From DASPJQ01 sp035299065 (GTDB lineage: Bacteria; Bacteroidota; Bacteroidia; Flavobacteriales_D; UBA2798): DNA of 15,803 bases. The position numbers and the translations under genes are program-made. This document shows positions 6,995 to 13,783 of the stretch, in pieces; position 1 is the first letter of the stretch, and each line of letters begins with the position of its first letter. Below the pieces are notes generated by a model, which saw only the letters and a program-made list of their open reading frames with translations, was not told where the DNA came from and did no database searches. The stretch covers positions 1 through 15,803 of the forward strand of contig DATGXI010000131.1 of the NCBI GenBank assembly GCA_035299065.1. The letters run 5' to 3'.

Positions 6995-7043
6995 AAAACA
7001 GGAGACAGAAAACAGCTTTTAGGTTTTCAGTTCACTGTTTGCA
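6995..7043 (-). terminator. Heptamer-built hairpin, possible terminator for the 8537-7071 gene
   Basis: Seven 7-base units in phase form a folded structure. On the + strand the left arm is AAAACAG, GAGACAG and AAAACAG. The right arm, read on the - strand, is TGCAAAC, AGTGAAC and TGAAAAC, with CTTTTAG in between. The arms are partly complementary (AAACAG with CTGTTT). On the - strand the hairpin is followed by TGTTTTTATT, giving a moderate T-run 70-80 bases past the stop of the 488-aa gene. The units resemble those at 2507-2541. Confidence 0.5.
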
Positions 7044-7070
7044 GCAAGTAATAACGTTAAATACAATTCG

Positions 7071-8537
7071 CTAATCAACAATTACCAGCTTTTGAATAGC
7101 ATAACCAACATGGTTATTTTCGCTTATGATCACAGTGTATATACCTGCCGGCAGGTGATTGCGCTCAATGAGGATGGCCGAACCTTGCTGGTTTTTCAAT
7201 GCGTTCACCATTTGCCCGAATTGATTTTGAATGGTTATTGTGGCATTTTGAAGCGGTACATTTAATTGCAGGGTGGTTTGTTGGGTAAAAGGATTGGGAT
7301 AAATATGCACCTGGTTCTCCTTTATATTTTCGGCAATTGCATCAGGTTGTTTACAATTGGCAACGGGTACAACAGGAGATGTAAATGTATTGTGAAAGCC
7401 GGGTAAACCAAGCATGGTTGGACGGTGGTCCAGGTAAAGGGCATTGCGCTGAAAATTACAGGCAAATCCCACTGAATCGGGATCATTGATGACATCAATG
7501 CTGTCAAGTGAATAGTAGGTTAGCGGGTTGACAACATATGGATAATCCTGGTTCCAGCGTGAAACATATATTTTTTGATCGGGACCAAGCCTTAACTCGC
7601 CAATGAAACCGTACCCGTTTGGGCTGCCAAGGGCAAAATAAACACTGTCAAGGTCAACACGGCTTGTGTTAATGTCAGGCGCGGTTAAATCATATTGCGA
7701 AATATAACAATGCCCTGCGCTGCCTGTTGTCCACCGTGAGAGGTACAGTTTGGTTGCCTTGCCTGAAAAGGCATTGGCATATACCAGTTCGTTTGTAAGT
7801 GCAAAAATGGTATCGGTAGGCGTAAGTGTACCGGCTTCGTTATCAAAATCAAAAAGAATTGTATTGGCATGCGAATCATTGAAGCAAAGTTTATCGCCTT
7901 TTTGTGAAAAGGTGAGTGAGCCAACCTGCGCAGGCCAGGCTCCCGTCCAAGTATAAGTAGATATGACCGGGCTACCAACACCAGCACCTGTTAACGGGTA
8001 GGCAAGAAAATCAATACTGCCGCCTGAATGTCGTGTGGTCATTATCCAATGGTCCTGGGCATTGCATTGGTAGGTAGCTGCCATCATTTCCGTTGCATTT
8101 GTGTTTAACAACATGTTTTTTGTAGCTGTTACATCTCCATTCCCACCATTCAACGTCATGTCAACAATTGAGTACCTGAAATGATTGACTGGGCATGTTG
8201 TAAAAATATAGAAACGTGAACTGCTTCCGGGTTCCGGAATAATGAGGGAGGATTGTACGCTTGATTGATTTCCCAGCATACCATTTCCATTGGGCATAAG
8301 AACATGGTTTTTGTCCCAAACTTTTTCACCACTTGAATAAAAAAGAAGGTTGCCGGCAAGATCAGAAATGGATGCTGACCCCTCAATGGACTCAAGCATA
8401 CCTGTTGTATCAACCACAGCCGTACCGGAGGTGAAATCAAGTCCGCACCTGAAACCAAAATACCAATGCGCACTGCGCTGTTGCTGGGCGAATGCTGTTG
8501 GTGAAATAAATAGGAAGATCAGAACCAGTTTTTTCAT
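7071..8537 (-). CDS. Secreted propeller-like protein with T9SS type A sorting tail
   Basis: A 488-aa exported protein. The signal peptide is MKKLVLIFLFISPTAFA before QQQ. The mature start HWYFGFRCGLDFTSG matches a WYFG/GLDF motif I recall from Bacteroidota secreted proteins annotated as T9SS or gliding-associated. Repeated blade-like segments follow: GNLLFYSSGEKVWDKN, SRFYIFTTCPV, GSLTFSQKGDKLCF, ATKLYLSRW and LGPDQKIYVSRWN. A beta-propeller is therefore likely. The C-terminal ~76 residues from YPNPF (413-417) form a T9SS type A sorting domain ending QKLVIVD. Role is probably cell-surface or extracellular; no catalytic motif was identified. A TATATTTA box lies three bases before the ATG, and a heptamer hairpin lies downstream. 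Confidence 0.88.
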   Translation of the reverse strand: MKKLVLIFLFISPTAFAQQQRSAHWYFGFRCGLDFTSGTAVVDTTGMLESIEGSASISDLAGNLLFYSSGEKVWDKNHVLMPNGNGMLGNQSSVQSSLIIPEPGSSSRFYIFTTCPVNHFRYSIVDMTLNGGNGDVTATKNMLLNTNATEMMAATYQCNAQDHWIMTTRHSGGSIDFLAYPLTGAGVGSPVISTYTWTGAWPAQVGSLTFSQKGDKLCFNDSHANTILFDFDNEAGTLTPTDTIFALTNELVYANAFSGKATKLYLSRWTTGSAGHCYISQYDLTAPDINTSRVDLDSVYFALGSPNGYGFIGELRLGPDQKIYVSRWNQDYPYVVNPLTYYSLDSIDVINDPDSVGFACNFQRNALYLDHRPTMLGLPGFHNTFTSPVVPVANCKQPDAIAENIKENQVHIYPNPFTQQTTLQLNVPLQNATITIQNQFGQMVNALKNQQGSAILIERNHLPAGIYTVIISENNHVGYAIQKLVIVD

Positions 8538-8540
8538 AAG

Positions 8541-8548
8541 TAAATATA
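8541..8548 (-). promoter_or_regulatory. -7-like box TATATTTA before the 488-aa gene
   Basis: TATATTTA on the - strand differs from TAnnTTTG only at the last base and ends three bases before the ATG at 8537. No ribosome binding site fits in between, so the message may be leaderless. Confidence 0.45.
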
Positions 8549-8633
8549 GGTAATGTTACCTAAAGATTACAACCGTTAAATATTGTTTATGCCACGTTGG
8601 CTTAGCGCGCTTGCGGGTGGTGAATAACGAAAC

Positions 8634-9002
8634 TTAAAACATTCCGTTCTCATTCACCATGTTTTCAGGTACTTCTTGCCCAAAATCCCATAGCTCTGCA
8701 ATTTTATTGCCTTCAAAACGGGCTATGTGCATAATGGCATACTCAGGGCCGTCTTCCTTTATTTTAACTTTTGCATGTGAGGCAACCATATCTCCGTCCT
8801 CCATTTGCCTGAGCACCTGAAAATTTTTACCGGGGTTTTCAATGGCATTTTCTTCCATGGCAACCATTAACGTATTGGCATCGCCTTTATAATAGGCATT
8901 GTGGTGTTTGAAGTTTGAACTTACATATGATTTAAATGCTTCGCGTGAATGGCCACTGGCGCATTTGGTCAAAAAATCGGTGAAGATTTGCTTTTTTGTC
9001 AT
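8634..9002 (-). CDS. NTF2-like / SnoaL-like protein
   Basis: A 122-aa cytoplasmic protein of the NTF2/SnoaL-like fold. Helical start KKQIFTDFLTKCASGHSREAFKSYVSSNFKHHNAYYKGD is followed by a helix with VAMEENAIENPGKNFQVLRQMEDGDMVASHAKVKI. The end, YAIMHIARFEGNKIAELWDFGQEVPENM, is a classic SnoaL-like closing strand pair. His-rich FKHHNAYYKGD is the usual pocket region; the substrate is unknown. The ATG at 9002 is chosen over an upstream in-frame start at 9050: the extra residues would be a poor extension, and a TATATTTA box lies four bases before 9002. A hairpin repeat lies upstream. The protein is not closely similar to the other two NTF2-like proteins here. Confidence 0.8.
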   Translation of the reverse strand: MTKKQIFTDFLTKCASGHSREAFKSYVSSNFKHHNAYYKGDANTLMVAMEENAIENPGKNFQVLRQMEDGDMVASHAKVKIKEDGPEYAIMHIARFEGNKIAELWDFGQEVPENMVNENGMF

Positions 9003-9006
9003 GATA

Positions 9007-9014
9007 TAAATATA
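9007..9014 (-). promoter_or_regulatory. -7-like box TATATTTA before the 122-aa gene
   Basis: TATATTTA on the - strand ends four bases before the ATG at 9002. Its position also argues for 9002, not 9050, as the start. Confidence 0.45.
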
Positions 9015-9027
9015 CATAAAAAGAAAG

Positions 9028-9152
9028 CCACAGATAGCAAAGATTTTCACAGATGATGTTAAGGGTATAGTTAAACTATTTGTGTGAAAATGAAAAGAAC
9101 AGAGCGGTAAAAAATTACCGGTAAAAGCTGTGTTTATTTGTGAAATCTGTGG
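9028..9152. repeat. Hairpin-forming CACAGAT-type intergenic repeat
   Basis: CCACAGAT (9028-9035) pairs perfectly with ATCTGTGG (9145-9152), and TTCACA (9046-9051) with TGTGAA (9139-9144). Inside the arms are two smaller palindromes: ATAGTT/AACTAT at 9067-9079 and CGGTAA/TTACCG at 9105-9120 with an AAAA loop. The element fills the gap between two - strand genes. No T-run follows on either strand. Confidence 0.75.
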
Positions 9153-9162
9153 ATGGAACTAC

Positions 9163-9753
9163 TTAGTATAAATCATTCTCATAAAGCTCAAAATCCTGCA
9201 GCTTTGGAAGGGGAGTGATCTTGTGCTTTTGTTTTTTATGGACTACCACTTTGTCATTGGAATACTCTTCTTCCTTGTGTACGTATTCACCCGTTGATAA
9301 GTTGAAGTCGTTTGTATACATTAGGCCTACACCGTTAGATTCCACAAAACTGTAGCCTATCAATTCAAAATTTCCATTTTGATAACGCCATTTGTGTTCA
9401 AAATGACCGCGTAACAATTCATGATTAATCCACAGCACCCCTTTTTTAATTACGGGATCAACCAGGTAGGGACCGTTGCGGGGTGATGTGTTTTCACCTT
9501 CTATAAATTGTGGTTCAAGGGCTTTTGTGGTTGAAACAATTAATTTTTTTGTGCCGTTTGGCTGAATAAAGTATACTTCAAGTTTATACGGGCGCCTTTG
9601 TTGAAGGGTATCCTGTGTTATAATTACCAGGTCGGCAATTTTGTCTTTATTCAAATCGCCTTTAACGGTGGCAAAAGGTACTGTGTAATTGTGTTTTTTT
9701 ATCACTGCGCCTGTAAGCGACAAGGTTAAAATGGATAGTAACACGATTCTCAT
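9163..9753 (-). CDS. Exported hypothetical protein with FG-GAP/VCBS-like motif
   Basis: A 196-aa protein with a signal peptide (MRIVLLSILTLSLTGAV). Shortly after it comes VKGDLNKDKIADLVIITQD, a D-x-N-x-D-x-x-x-D loop as in FG-GAP/VCBS or dockerin-like calcium-binding segments. The remainder is beta-rich (YKLEVYFIQPNGTKKLIVS, WINHELLRGHFEHKWRYQNGNFELIGYSF). The end, PLPKLQDFELYENDLY, is acidic and aromatic. Such proteins, with one integrin-like motif and a description of a measured quantity, are common small exported proteins in Bacteroidota; no function is known to me. The ATG at 9753 is preferred over the TTG at 9774 because the signal peptide starts cleanly there. Confidence 0.7.
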   Translation of the reverse strand: MRIVLLSILTLSLTGAVIKKHNYTVPFATVKGDLNKDKIADLVIITQDTLQQRRPYKLEVYFIQPNGTKKLIVSTTKALEPQFIEGENTSPRNGPYLVDPVIKKGVLWINHELLRGHFEHKWRYQNGNFELIGYSFVESNGVGLMYTNDFNLSTGEYVHKEEEYSNDKVVVHKKQKHKITPLPKLQDFELYENDLY

Positions 9754-9824
9754 ACATGCATAAAGTTCGCGCAAAAGACTGTTTTAAATTACCGTACAGG
9801 TAAAGTAAAACCAACAAAATCATG

Positions 9825-10085
9825 TTAACTGGCTATAAGCTGTTCGTATAAACATGAAAAAGTGGACTGAGGTTGATCCTCCACATCGGCCATGCGGTAA
9901 CCACGTTTAAAGGGAATGATTTCTACCATGGTTTCGGTGGTGCTTATTTCTACATAAAACCCAAATATCCAGTAAATAATAACCAGTTTTTTGTTTTCGG
10001 TATATGAGTCCACAAACACACCGGCCTTTTTGAGCAGTGCCGTTTGTTCGGGCGTTGTTAATTTTGCGTAATCAGCTATAGTCAT
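9825..10085 (-). CDS. Small hypothetical protein, 86 aa
   Basis: Not recognised beyond a conserved-looking small cytoplasmic protein. It begins MTIADYAKLTTPEQTALLKKAGVFVDSY and continues ENKKLVIIYWIFGFYVEISTTETMVEIIPFKRGYRMADV. This is a helix followed by a beta hairpin that carries aromatic residues. The middle hydrophobic run (LVIIYWIFGFYVEI) looks like a beta strand pair rather than a membrane helix, because charged residues sit close on both sides. The ATG at 10085 is preferred over an upstream in-frame start at 10133. It lies 71 bases upstream of the exported FG-GAP-like gene on the same strand. Confidence 0.65.
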   Translation of the reverse strand: MTIADYAKLTTPEQTALLKKAGVFVDSYTENKKLVIIYWIFGFYVEISTTETMVEIIPFKRGYRMADVEDQPQSTFSCLYEQLIAS

Positions 10086-10175
10086 AATGTTAATTTTTAC
10101 AGTACAAAAGTGCAGCGATTTAGTGGTGCGCACTACGGGAATTTAAAATGGCTGTTACGCGTGTAAGGTTGTGCG

Positions 10176-10183
10176 TATTTTTG
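10176..10183 (+). promoter_or_regulatory. Possible -7 box TATTTTTG upstream of the NlpC/P60 gene
   Basis: TATTTTTG fits TAnnTTTG. If used, the message would carry a leader of about 150 bases before the ATG at 10342, unlike the very short leaders elsewhere here. No -33 element was confirmed. Confidence 0.25.
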
Positions 10184-10341
10184 TAGGCATTTTGAGTTGA
10201 AGGCTACGACCGGCAGGGGATTTGGGAATTAAGATTTAAGCGGCTAATTAACTTTTGCTTGTTGATTCCTTGTACGCAACAATGAAACTTTTAACAATTA
10301 CCCGCGTTAAATTGTTTTCGAAATAAAAAATAACCGTGAAC

Positions 10342-10944
10342 ATGAAAACAAGAAAGTACGTAGGGGTGGTGGCGTTAGGCTGTTTTTTTGCATCGTGTAA
10401 TTTACATAACCGCGAGGCTCGCGAAGGCCAGCGTAACTGGAACACCGAAACCATTGAAGTGGTGGTTGATGAAAGCGATGGAAAAGAAAAACCAAAGCCA
10501 ACTGAAACGTATACCAATGCCAATGCCACCGAAATCATGAACAAGTACGCTACCCAGCTTAAGGTTAGCACCAGCAAATTATACAATGAGCAATTGTACC
10601 TGGCCATTGACGGGTGGATTGGGGTCAAATACAAATGGGGTGGTAATGACAAAAACGGGGTTGACTGCAGCGGATTTGCCTGCGCCATTTATAAATCAGT
10701 TTACGATTTCCAGTTAAAACGATCGGGGTACGACATTGCCAAAGACTGCAAGGAAGTTTCGAAAAGTGAATTGATGGAAGGCGATTTGGTGTTTTTTGAT
10801 ATTTCGAGCAAAAACTCGCATGTTGGGGTTTACCTGGCCAACAATAAATTTGTACACGCATCAAGCTCAAAAGGCGTAATGATATCAGACCTTACCGAAA
10901 GCTACTGGGTGAAGTACTGGGGCAGGGGAGCGAGGATACCTTAG
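10342..10944 (+). CDS. NlpC/P60 (C40) cell-wall peptidase lipoprotein
   Basis: A 200-aa lipoprotein, probably a peptidoglycan endopeptidase cleaving peptide stems in the periplasm. The signal ends in a lipobox-like FFASC with Cys19 as the probable lipidated residue. A low-complexity linker rich in Glu, Lys, Pro and Thr covers about 25-65. The catalytic domain occupies 75-200: YKWGGNDKNGVDCSGF gives Cys109, NSHVGVYL gives His160, and KFVHASSSKGV gives His172, the expected triad order for NlpC/P60. EGDLVFFD is the usual conserved segment before the histidine. The ATG at 10342 is chosen over a GTG at 10336 because it gives a clean n-region (MKTRKYVG). Single-gene unit; a long inverted repeat follows the stop. 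Confidence 0.92.
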   Translation: MKTRKYVGVVALGCFFASCNLHNREAREGQRNWNTETIEVVVDESDGKEKPKPTETYTNANATEIMNKYATQLKVSTSKLYNEQLYLAIDGWIGVKYKWGGNDKNGVDCSGFACAIYKSVYDFQLKRSGYDIAKDCKEVSKSELMEGDLVFFDISSKNSHVGVYLANNKFVHASSSKGVMISDLTESYWVKYWGRGARIP

Positions 10945-10949
10945 TTTTT

Positions 10950-11065
10950 TTGAAACACGTTAGAGCACTTAAGAACACGTAAGGAGTAATATATGCTTTT
11001 TCGCTACTATTTTATTCGAATACAATATATTCTAAAGTGTCCTAATGTGTTCTTAAGTGTTTCAA
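10950..11065. repeat. Inverted repeat with 13-bp perfect arms
   Basis: CACTTAAGAACAC (10966-10978) pairs perfectly with GTGTTCTTAAGTG (11047-11059). TTGAAAC (10950-10956) pairs with GTTTCAA (11059-11065), leaving a bulge of nine bases on the left side only. The arms are built from similar short units (GAAACAC, AGAACAC). The loop is about 68 bases of mostly AT sequence. It lies between the NlpC/P60 gene and a small membrane-protein gene. The right arm ends seven bases before that gene's -7 box. Confidence 0.8.
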
Positions 11066-11071
11066 TTTTCT

Positions 11072-11079
11072 TAAATTTG
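11072..11079 (+). promoter_or_regulatory. -7 box TAAATTTG before the 92-aa membrane protein
   Basis: TAAATTTG matches TAnnTTTG and ends 14 bases before the ATG at 11094, allowing a leader of about 8-10 bases. The adjacent inverted-repeat arm could affect access to this promoter. Confidence 0.5.
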
Positions 11080-11093
11080 ACAAAACCTAAACC

Positions 11094-11372
11094 ATGAGCG
11101 AATCAACCACAAAACCATCAAACGCTTTGTACTGGATTTTTCTTTTACTTGGACTTGGCGGAGCGGCCACCATATTTGGTGTTTTTTTTGACAGTGTTAG
11201 CGAAACCGACATGATTAATTATTCCTATCCGCTTGCCTTTTTTACCATAGGCGGTATTGCAGGCCTTGCTACGGGCGATGGAAGTAAAAAACTAAGGAAC
11301 GCACTTATTTGGGGCGGAATTGGTTTGTTGCTGACATTTGTCTTTTTTGTACAGATATTTCCCGGTTTGTAA
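11094..11372 (+). CDS. Small multi-pass membrane protein, 92 aa
   Basis: A hydrophobic 92-aa protein, probably in the inner membrane. Three candidate membrane segments are visible: ALYWIFLLLGLGGAATIFGVFF (roughly 11-32), YPLAFFTIGGIAGLATG (44-60) and a third from ALIWGGIGLLLTFVFF (69-84). Short loops carry acidic residues (DSVSETDM) and a basic one (DGSKKLRN). The N-terminus (MSESTTKPSN) is polar with no signal cleavage site. No family recognised. It has its own TAAATTTG box and stands between an inverted repeat and the second YD-repeat gene. Confidence 0.75.
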   Translation: MSESTTKPSNALYWIFLLLGLGGAATIFGVFFDSVSETDMINYSYPLAFFTIGGIAGLATGDGSKKLRNALIWGGIGLLLTFVFFVQIFPGL

Positions 11373-11431
11373 TGAGCCTTGTACAGCAACCATGGTGAAA
11401 ACCTATGGTGGTAGCTGAAAATTAAAAGTCC

Positions 11432-11439
11432 TATATTCG
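11432..11439 (+). promoter_or_regulatory. -7-like box TATATTCG before YD-repeat paralogue B
   Basis: TATATTCG differs from TAnnTTTG at one position and ends three bases before the ATG at 11443, the same geometry as several other genes here. Confidence 0.45.
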
Positions 11440-11442
11440 CAT

Positions 11443-12357
11443 ATGTTTAAACTAATTGCTGCAGCCTGTATACTGTTCCTTTTTTCAATTACAGGTAATG
11501 CCCAACCTTACCTTCATACACAGCAATTACTTAAAGAGAAGAAAGTAAAATCCTTTACACGCACATCAACCTGGAAAGATCATAACAAGCCGGTAACGCA
11601 AATTCAAATTTTTGATTTTGATGAGCAGGGACGTAAAAGTAAAATTACACAAAATGAAGGTGAAGGGTATACCGAATACCAATACGATGAGCATGGCAAC
11701 CAAACAAGATGGGCATCAATAACCCCAAACGGCCTGGATGAGTACCTGAACAAATTTACCTATGATGAAAAAGGGCGAAAAATTTCTGATACTGACCTGA
11801 AAAGTACAAGTCACCAAACAACCCATTTTGAGTACGATGAAAAGGGGAATATGGTTCATTCATGGGTGGCGGATGACAGCGGTTATAAATACGTGTACGA
11901 TCAAAACAACAGGCTTATTGAATCATTCATGTACTACAAGGATAAAAAAACGGACCGTACTGTTTATGCTTATCAGCCCAACGGTGATACGATCCATAAA
12001 ATTCTTTACCACAAATGGGGCATGCCAGATACCGTTGTAACCACATGGGAATACCTTCCCGGTGGAGAAATTAAAAAAGTGGAAAAGTCCAGAAAAAAAA
12101 CAACCACCGAAGTTCACCGTAAAAACTATGCTGAATATGTTTCTATAACCCAGGAGGAGTCCGGCAAAGCAGAAAAAATATTACAGTGTGTGTACGATAA
12201 AAATGGACTATTGATTGAATCCATTCGCAATGAAAGGTATAAAGCCGTTTTTACATACAATGAAAAAGGACTGGTTGTGAATGAGCAGGTTTCAGATCTG
12301 AAAAAAGGTGATCCTGACTACCGGCATACAACGTACACGTATACGTATTTTGAATAG
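11443..12357 (+). CDS. Exported YD-repeat protein (paralogue B)
   Basis: A 304-aa exported protein, one residue longer than paralogue A at 6015-6926. The signal peptide is MFKLIAAACILFLFSITGNAQ. The rest is a series of YD/RHS-type repeats: FDEQGR, YDEHGN, YDEKGR, YDEKGN, YDQNNR, YQPNGD, YLPGGE, YDKNGL and YNEKGL, spaced by about 20-35 residues. It closes with TYTYTYFE. There is no T9SS tail, toxin domain or transmembrane anchor. The number and order of repeats and the total length correspond to paralogue A, although overall sequence identity looks modest. A short curved beta-sheet structure at the cell envelope is likely; the ligand is unknown. Start chosen at the first ATG, directly after a TATATTCG box. 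Confidence 0.78.
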   Translation: MFKLIAAACILFLFSITGNAQPYLHTQQLLKEKKVKSFTRTSTWKDHNKPVTQIQIFDFDEQGRKSKITQNEGEGYTEYQYDEHGNQTRWASITPNGLDEYLNKFTYDEKGRKISDTDLKSTSHQTTHFEYDEKGNMVHSWVADDSGYKYVYDQNNRLIESFMYYKDKKTDRTVYAYQPNGDTIHKILYHKWGMPDTVVTTWEYLPGGEIKKVEKSRKKTTTEVHRKNYAEYVSITQEESGKAEKILQCVYDKNGLLIESIRNERYKAVFTYNEKGLVVNEQVSDLKKGDPDYRHTTYTYTYFE

Positions 12358-12642
12358 CTTTTTTCCTGAACAATAAAAATCCGGTTTTTCACTCCAAAAA
12401 AATCAGTTTACCGGCTTGTACAATTCCAACAATTTGATTACCGGTATCCAATTACGGGTGAATGGTAAACACATTTTTCAATCGTGTGAAATGCATGTTA
12501 AACTTGATTAAATGTATGCACGCATACGCAAATTAAAGTTAAAGGCTGATGGGTATAATGCCTTGCGATTTCATTGGACTGTTACTTAAGTTGCTGACTT
12601 GCAGATAACTGAGCATATGCCAACTGGGTTTCATACAATCCA
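12358..12642. other. Intergenic region without a recognisable gene
   Basis: No credible coding sequence was found in this 285-base stretch. CCGG-containing segments recur (near 12380, 12410 and 12441), and TATAAT occurs at 12554-12559. None of these forms a defined element I can name. The stretch ends at a candidate terminator, so it is either a long 3' UTR or hides a small RNA. Confidence 0.4.
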
Positions 12643-12671
12643 CTACCATACATGGTAGGTAGGTTTTTTTT
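12643..12671 (+). terminator. Candidate Rho-independent terminator
   Basis: CTACCAT (12643-12649) pairs perfectly with ATGGTAG (12652-12658). After GTAGG a run of eight T follows. Allowing a four-base loop, the stem has six pairs. It lies 285 bases past the YD-repeat gene and 100 bases before the next ATG. The offset of the T-run from the stem lowers confidence. Confidence 0.5.
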
Positions 12672-12769
12672 CAAATCCTGCGTTAATATATGCAGAAAGC
12701 GCCCGATAAAACATGACGATGATTTAAACGGCCACCCAAACAAGTTAAACAGTATAATAAACAGAACTC

Positions 12770-13558
12770 ATGGAAAAGTCAGTAATCATTATAGCCGTAA
12801 TAGCAACCCTGGTTCTTTGCGCATGTTCACGTAAAACCCGTAACGATGTAAAACAATTTGTTTTTGAAGAAGAGGAATTCGAATACGATTCAAACGGAAA
12901 TAAATCAACCCTCGATAAAAAAGATGTAACCGTTTATATTGGCCGTGCCCAGGCACGTAAAGAAAGTGTAAACCGTGACCGCGGACAGAGTTTTCATGAA
13001 ACGAAAATAGTTGGACTTTCAGGTAACAACAATGTTTGCGCCATGCACATACGTGATTACAATGCCTTAAACTATAAGTATTGTGTAAAACAATACCATG
13101 ATAAAAACAGTACAGGTATATTAAAAGCCTACCGCAGCATTAACAGGGTTGAAGGCAGTTTTACCATAAACGGTTACCCGTGTCAAAAATTGGCAGTGTC
13201 GTACTATGGTGAAAATGGTTTAGCCCAACAGTTCCATATTTACATGACCGATAAGATTCGTGTAAAGGACCGCAGTAACAGTAAATTTTTATATCCCGGA
13301 TTTTTTGAGCAGTACTGGAAAAACGACAAAGGACTGGAAAGCGCCATTGATGATTTTATTGTACGCGTTGATTATTTTCAGTCACCAGGAAGGATTGCAA
13401 AACGATTCCAGTTCAAAAGCCTGAACCAGTCAGTTAAAGACAATGGATTTTTTAGTGTGCCGCAGGATTGCCCGGTTTACGCCAATGAAAAAGTACCGCA
13501 AAAGATTTTATTGGAAAAAACCGAAGAGTGTGGCGACAGTGTATTGGCAAAATTATAA
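12770..13558 (+). CDS. Lipoprotein of unknown function, 262 aa
   Basis: The N-terminus MEKSVIIIAVIATLVLCACSRK carries a lipoprotein signal with lipobox VLCAC, so the mature protein is probably membrane-anchored facing the periplasm or outside. The middle contains VEGSFTINGYPCQKLAVSYYG followed by FHIYMTDKIRV. This order (I-x-G-Y-x-C, then a T-x-x-I strand) loosely recalls GLPGLI or DUF4412-type Bacteroidota envelope proteins, but I would not assign it. Cysteines besides the lipid anchor lie in NNVCAM, KYCVKQ, PCQKL, DCPVYA and EECGDS, so disulphides are possible. The ATG at 12770 follows a terminator by 100 bases; no good -7 box was seen. Confidence 0.75.
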   Translation: MEKSVIIIAVIATLVLCACSRKTRNDVKQFVFEEEEFEYDSNGNKSTLDKKDVTVYIGRAQARKESVNRDRGQSFHETKIVGLSGNNNVCAMHIRDYNALNYKYCVKQYHDKNSTGILKAYRSINRVEGSFTINGYPCQKLAVSYYGENGLAQQFHIYMTDKIRVKDRSNSKFLYPGFFEQYWKNDKGLESAIDDFIVRVDYFQSPGRIAKRFQFKSLNQSVKDNGFFSVPQDCPVYANEKVPQKILLEKTEECGDSVLAKL

Positions 13559-13671
13559 GAATACGTTTGAGTTGATGAAATAACGGGTGGAGCACTGGTC
13601 AGGTTTGGTACGCATTGGTTTCAATTGTTCCCCCGTTATTTTTCTGAAAAGCTTTTGTTTGTTTATATTTT

Positions 13672-13771
13672 AGGTATGCAGCTTTGTTGAGCCCCTTATG
13701 TGGAAAGGTTTGGTCAAATTGGCAATAAAGCAAGGTTTGCAGAAGAAACGCGGTGAAAGCCGCGTTTTTTT
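13672..13771 (+). ncRNA. Possible small RNA (~100 nt) ending at a terminator
   Basis: TATATTTT (13664-13671) resembles a -7 box, and a strong terminator hairpin ends at 13771, about 100 bases later. Between them there is no credible short gene: ATG at 13676 stops after four codons, and the frame from 13698 runs through the terminator. No known RNA family was recognised. The alternative is simply a long 3' UTR of the 12770-13558 lipoprotein gene. Confidence 0.25.
13746..13771 (+). terminator. Strong Rho-independent terminator
   Basis: AAACGCGG (13746-13753) pairs perfectly with CCGCGTTT (13760-13767) around the loop TGAAAG. Seven T at 13765-13771 form the tail. It lies between convergent genes, 188 bases after the lipoprotein stop and 13 bases before the stop codon of the - strand gene. 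The T-run is only on the + strand side. Confidence 0.85.
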
Positions 13772-13783
13772 ATGTCCACATAT

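Noticed and set aside
10248..10688. - strand 146-codon open frame opposite the NlpC/P60 gene
   Set aside because: It is antisense to a gene with an intact lipobox and catalytic triad.
13672..13771. tRNA or tmRNA gene
   Set aside because: There is no acceptor stem, T-arm or anticodon arm pattern; only the terminator hairpin is structured.
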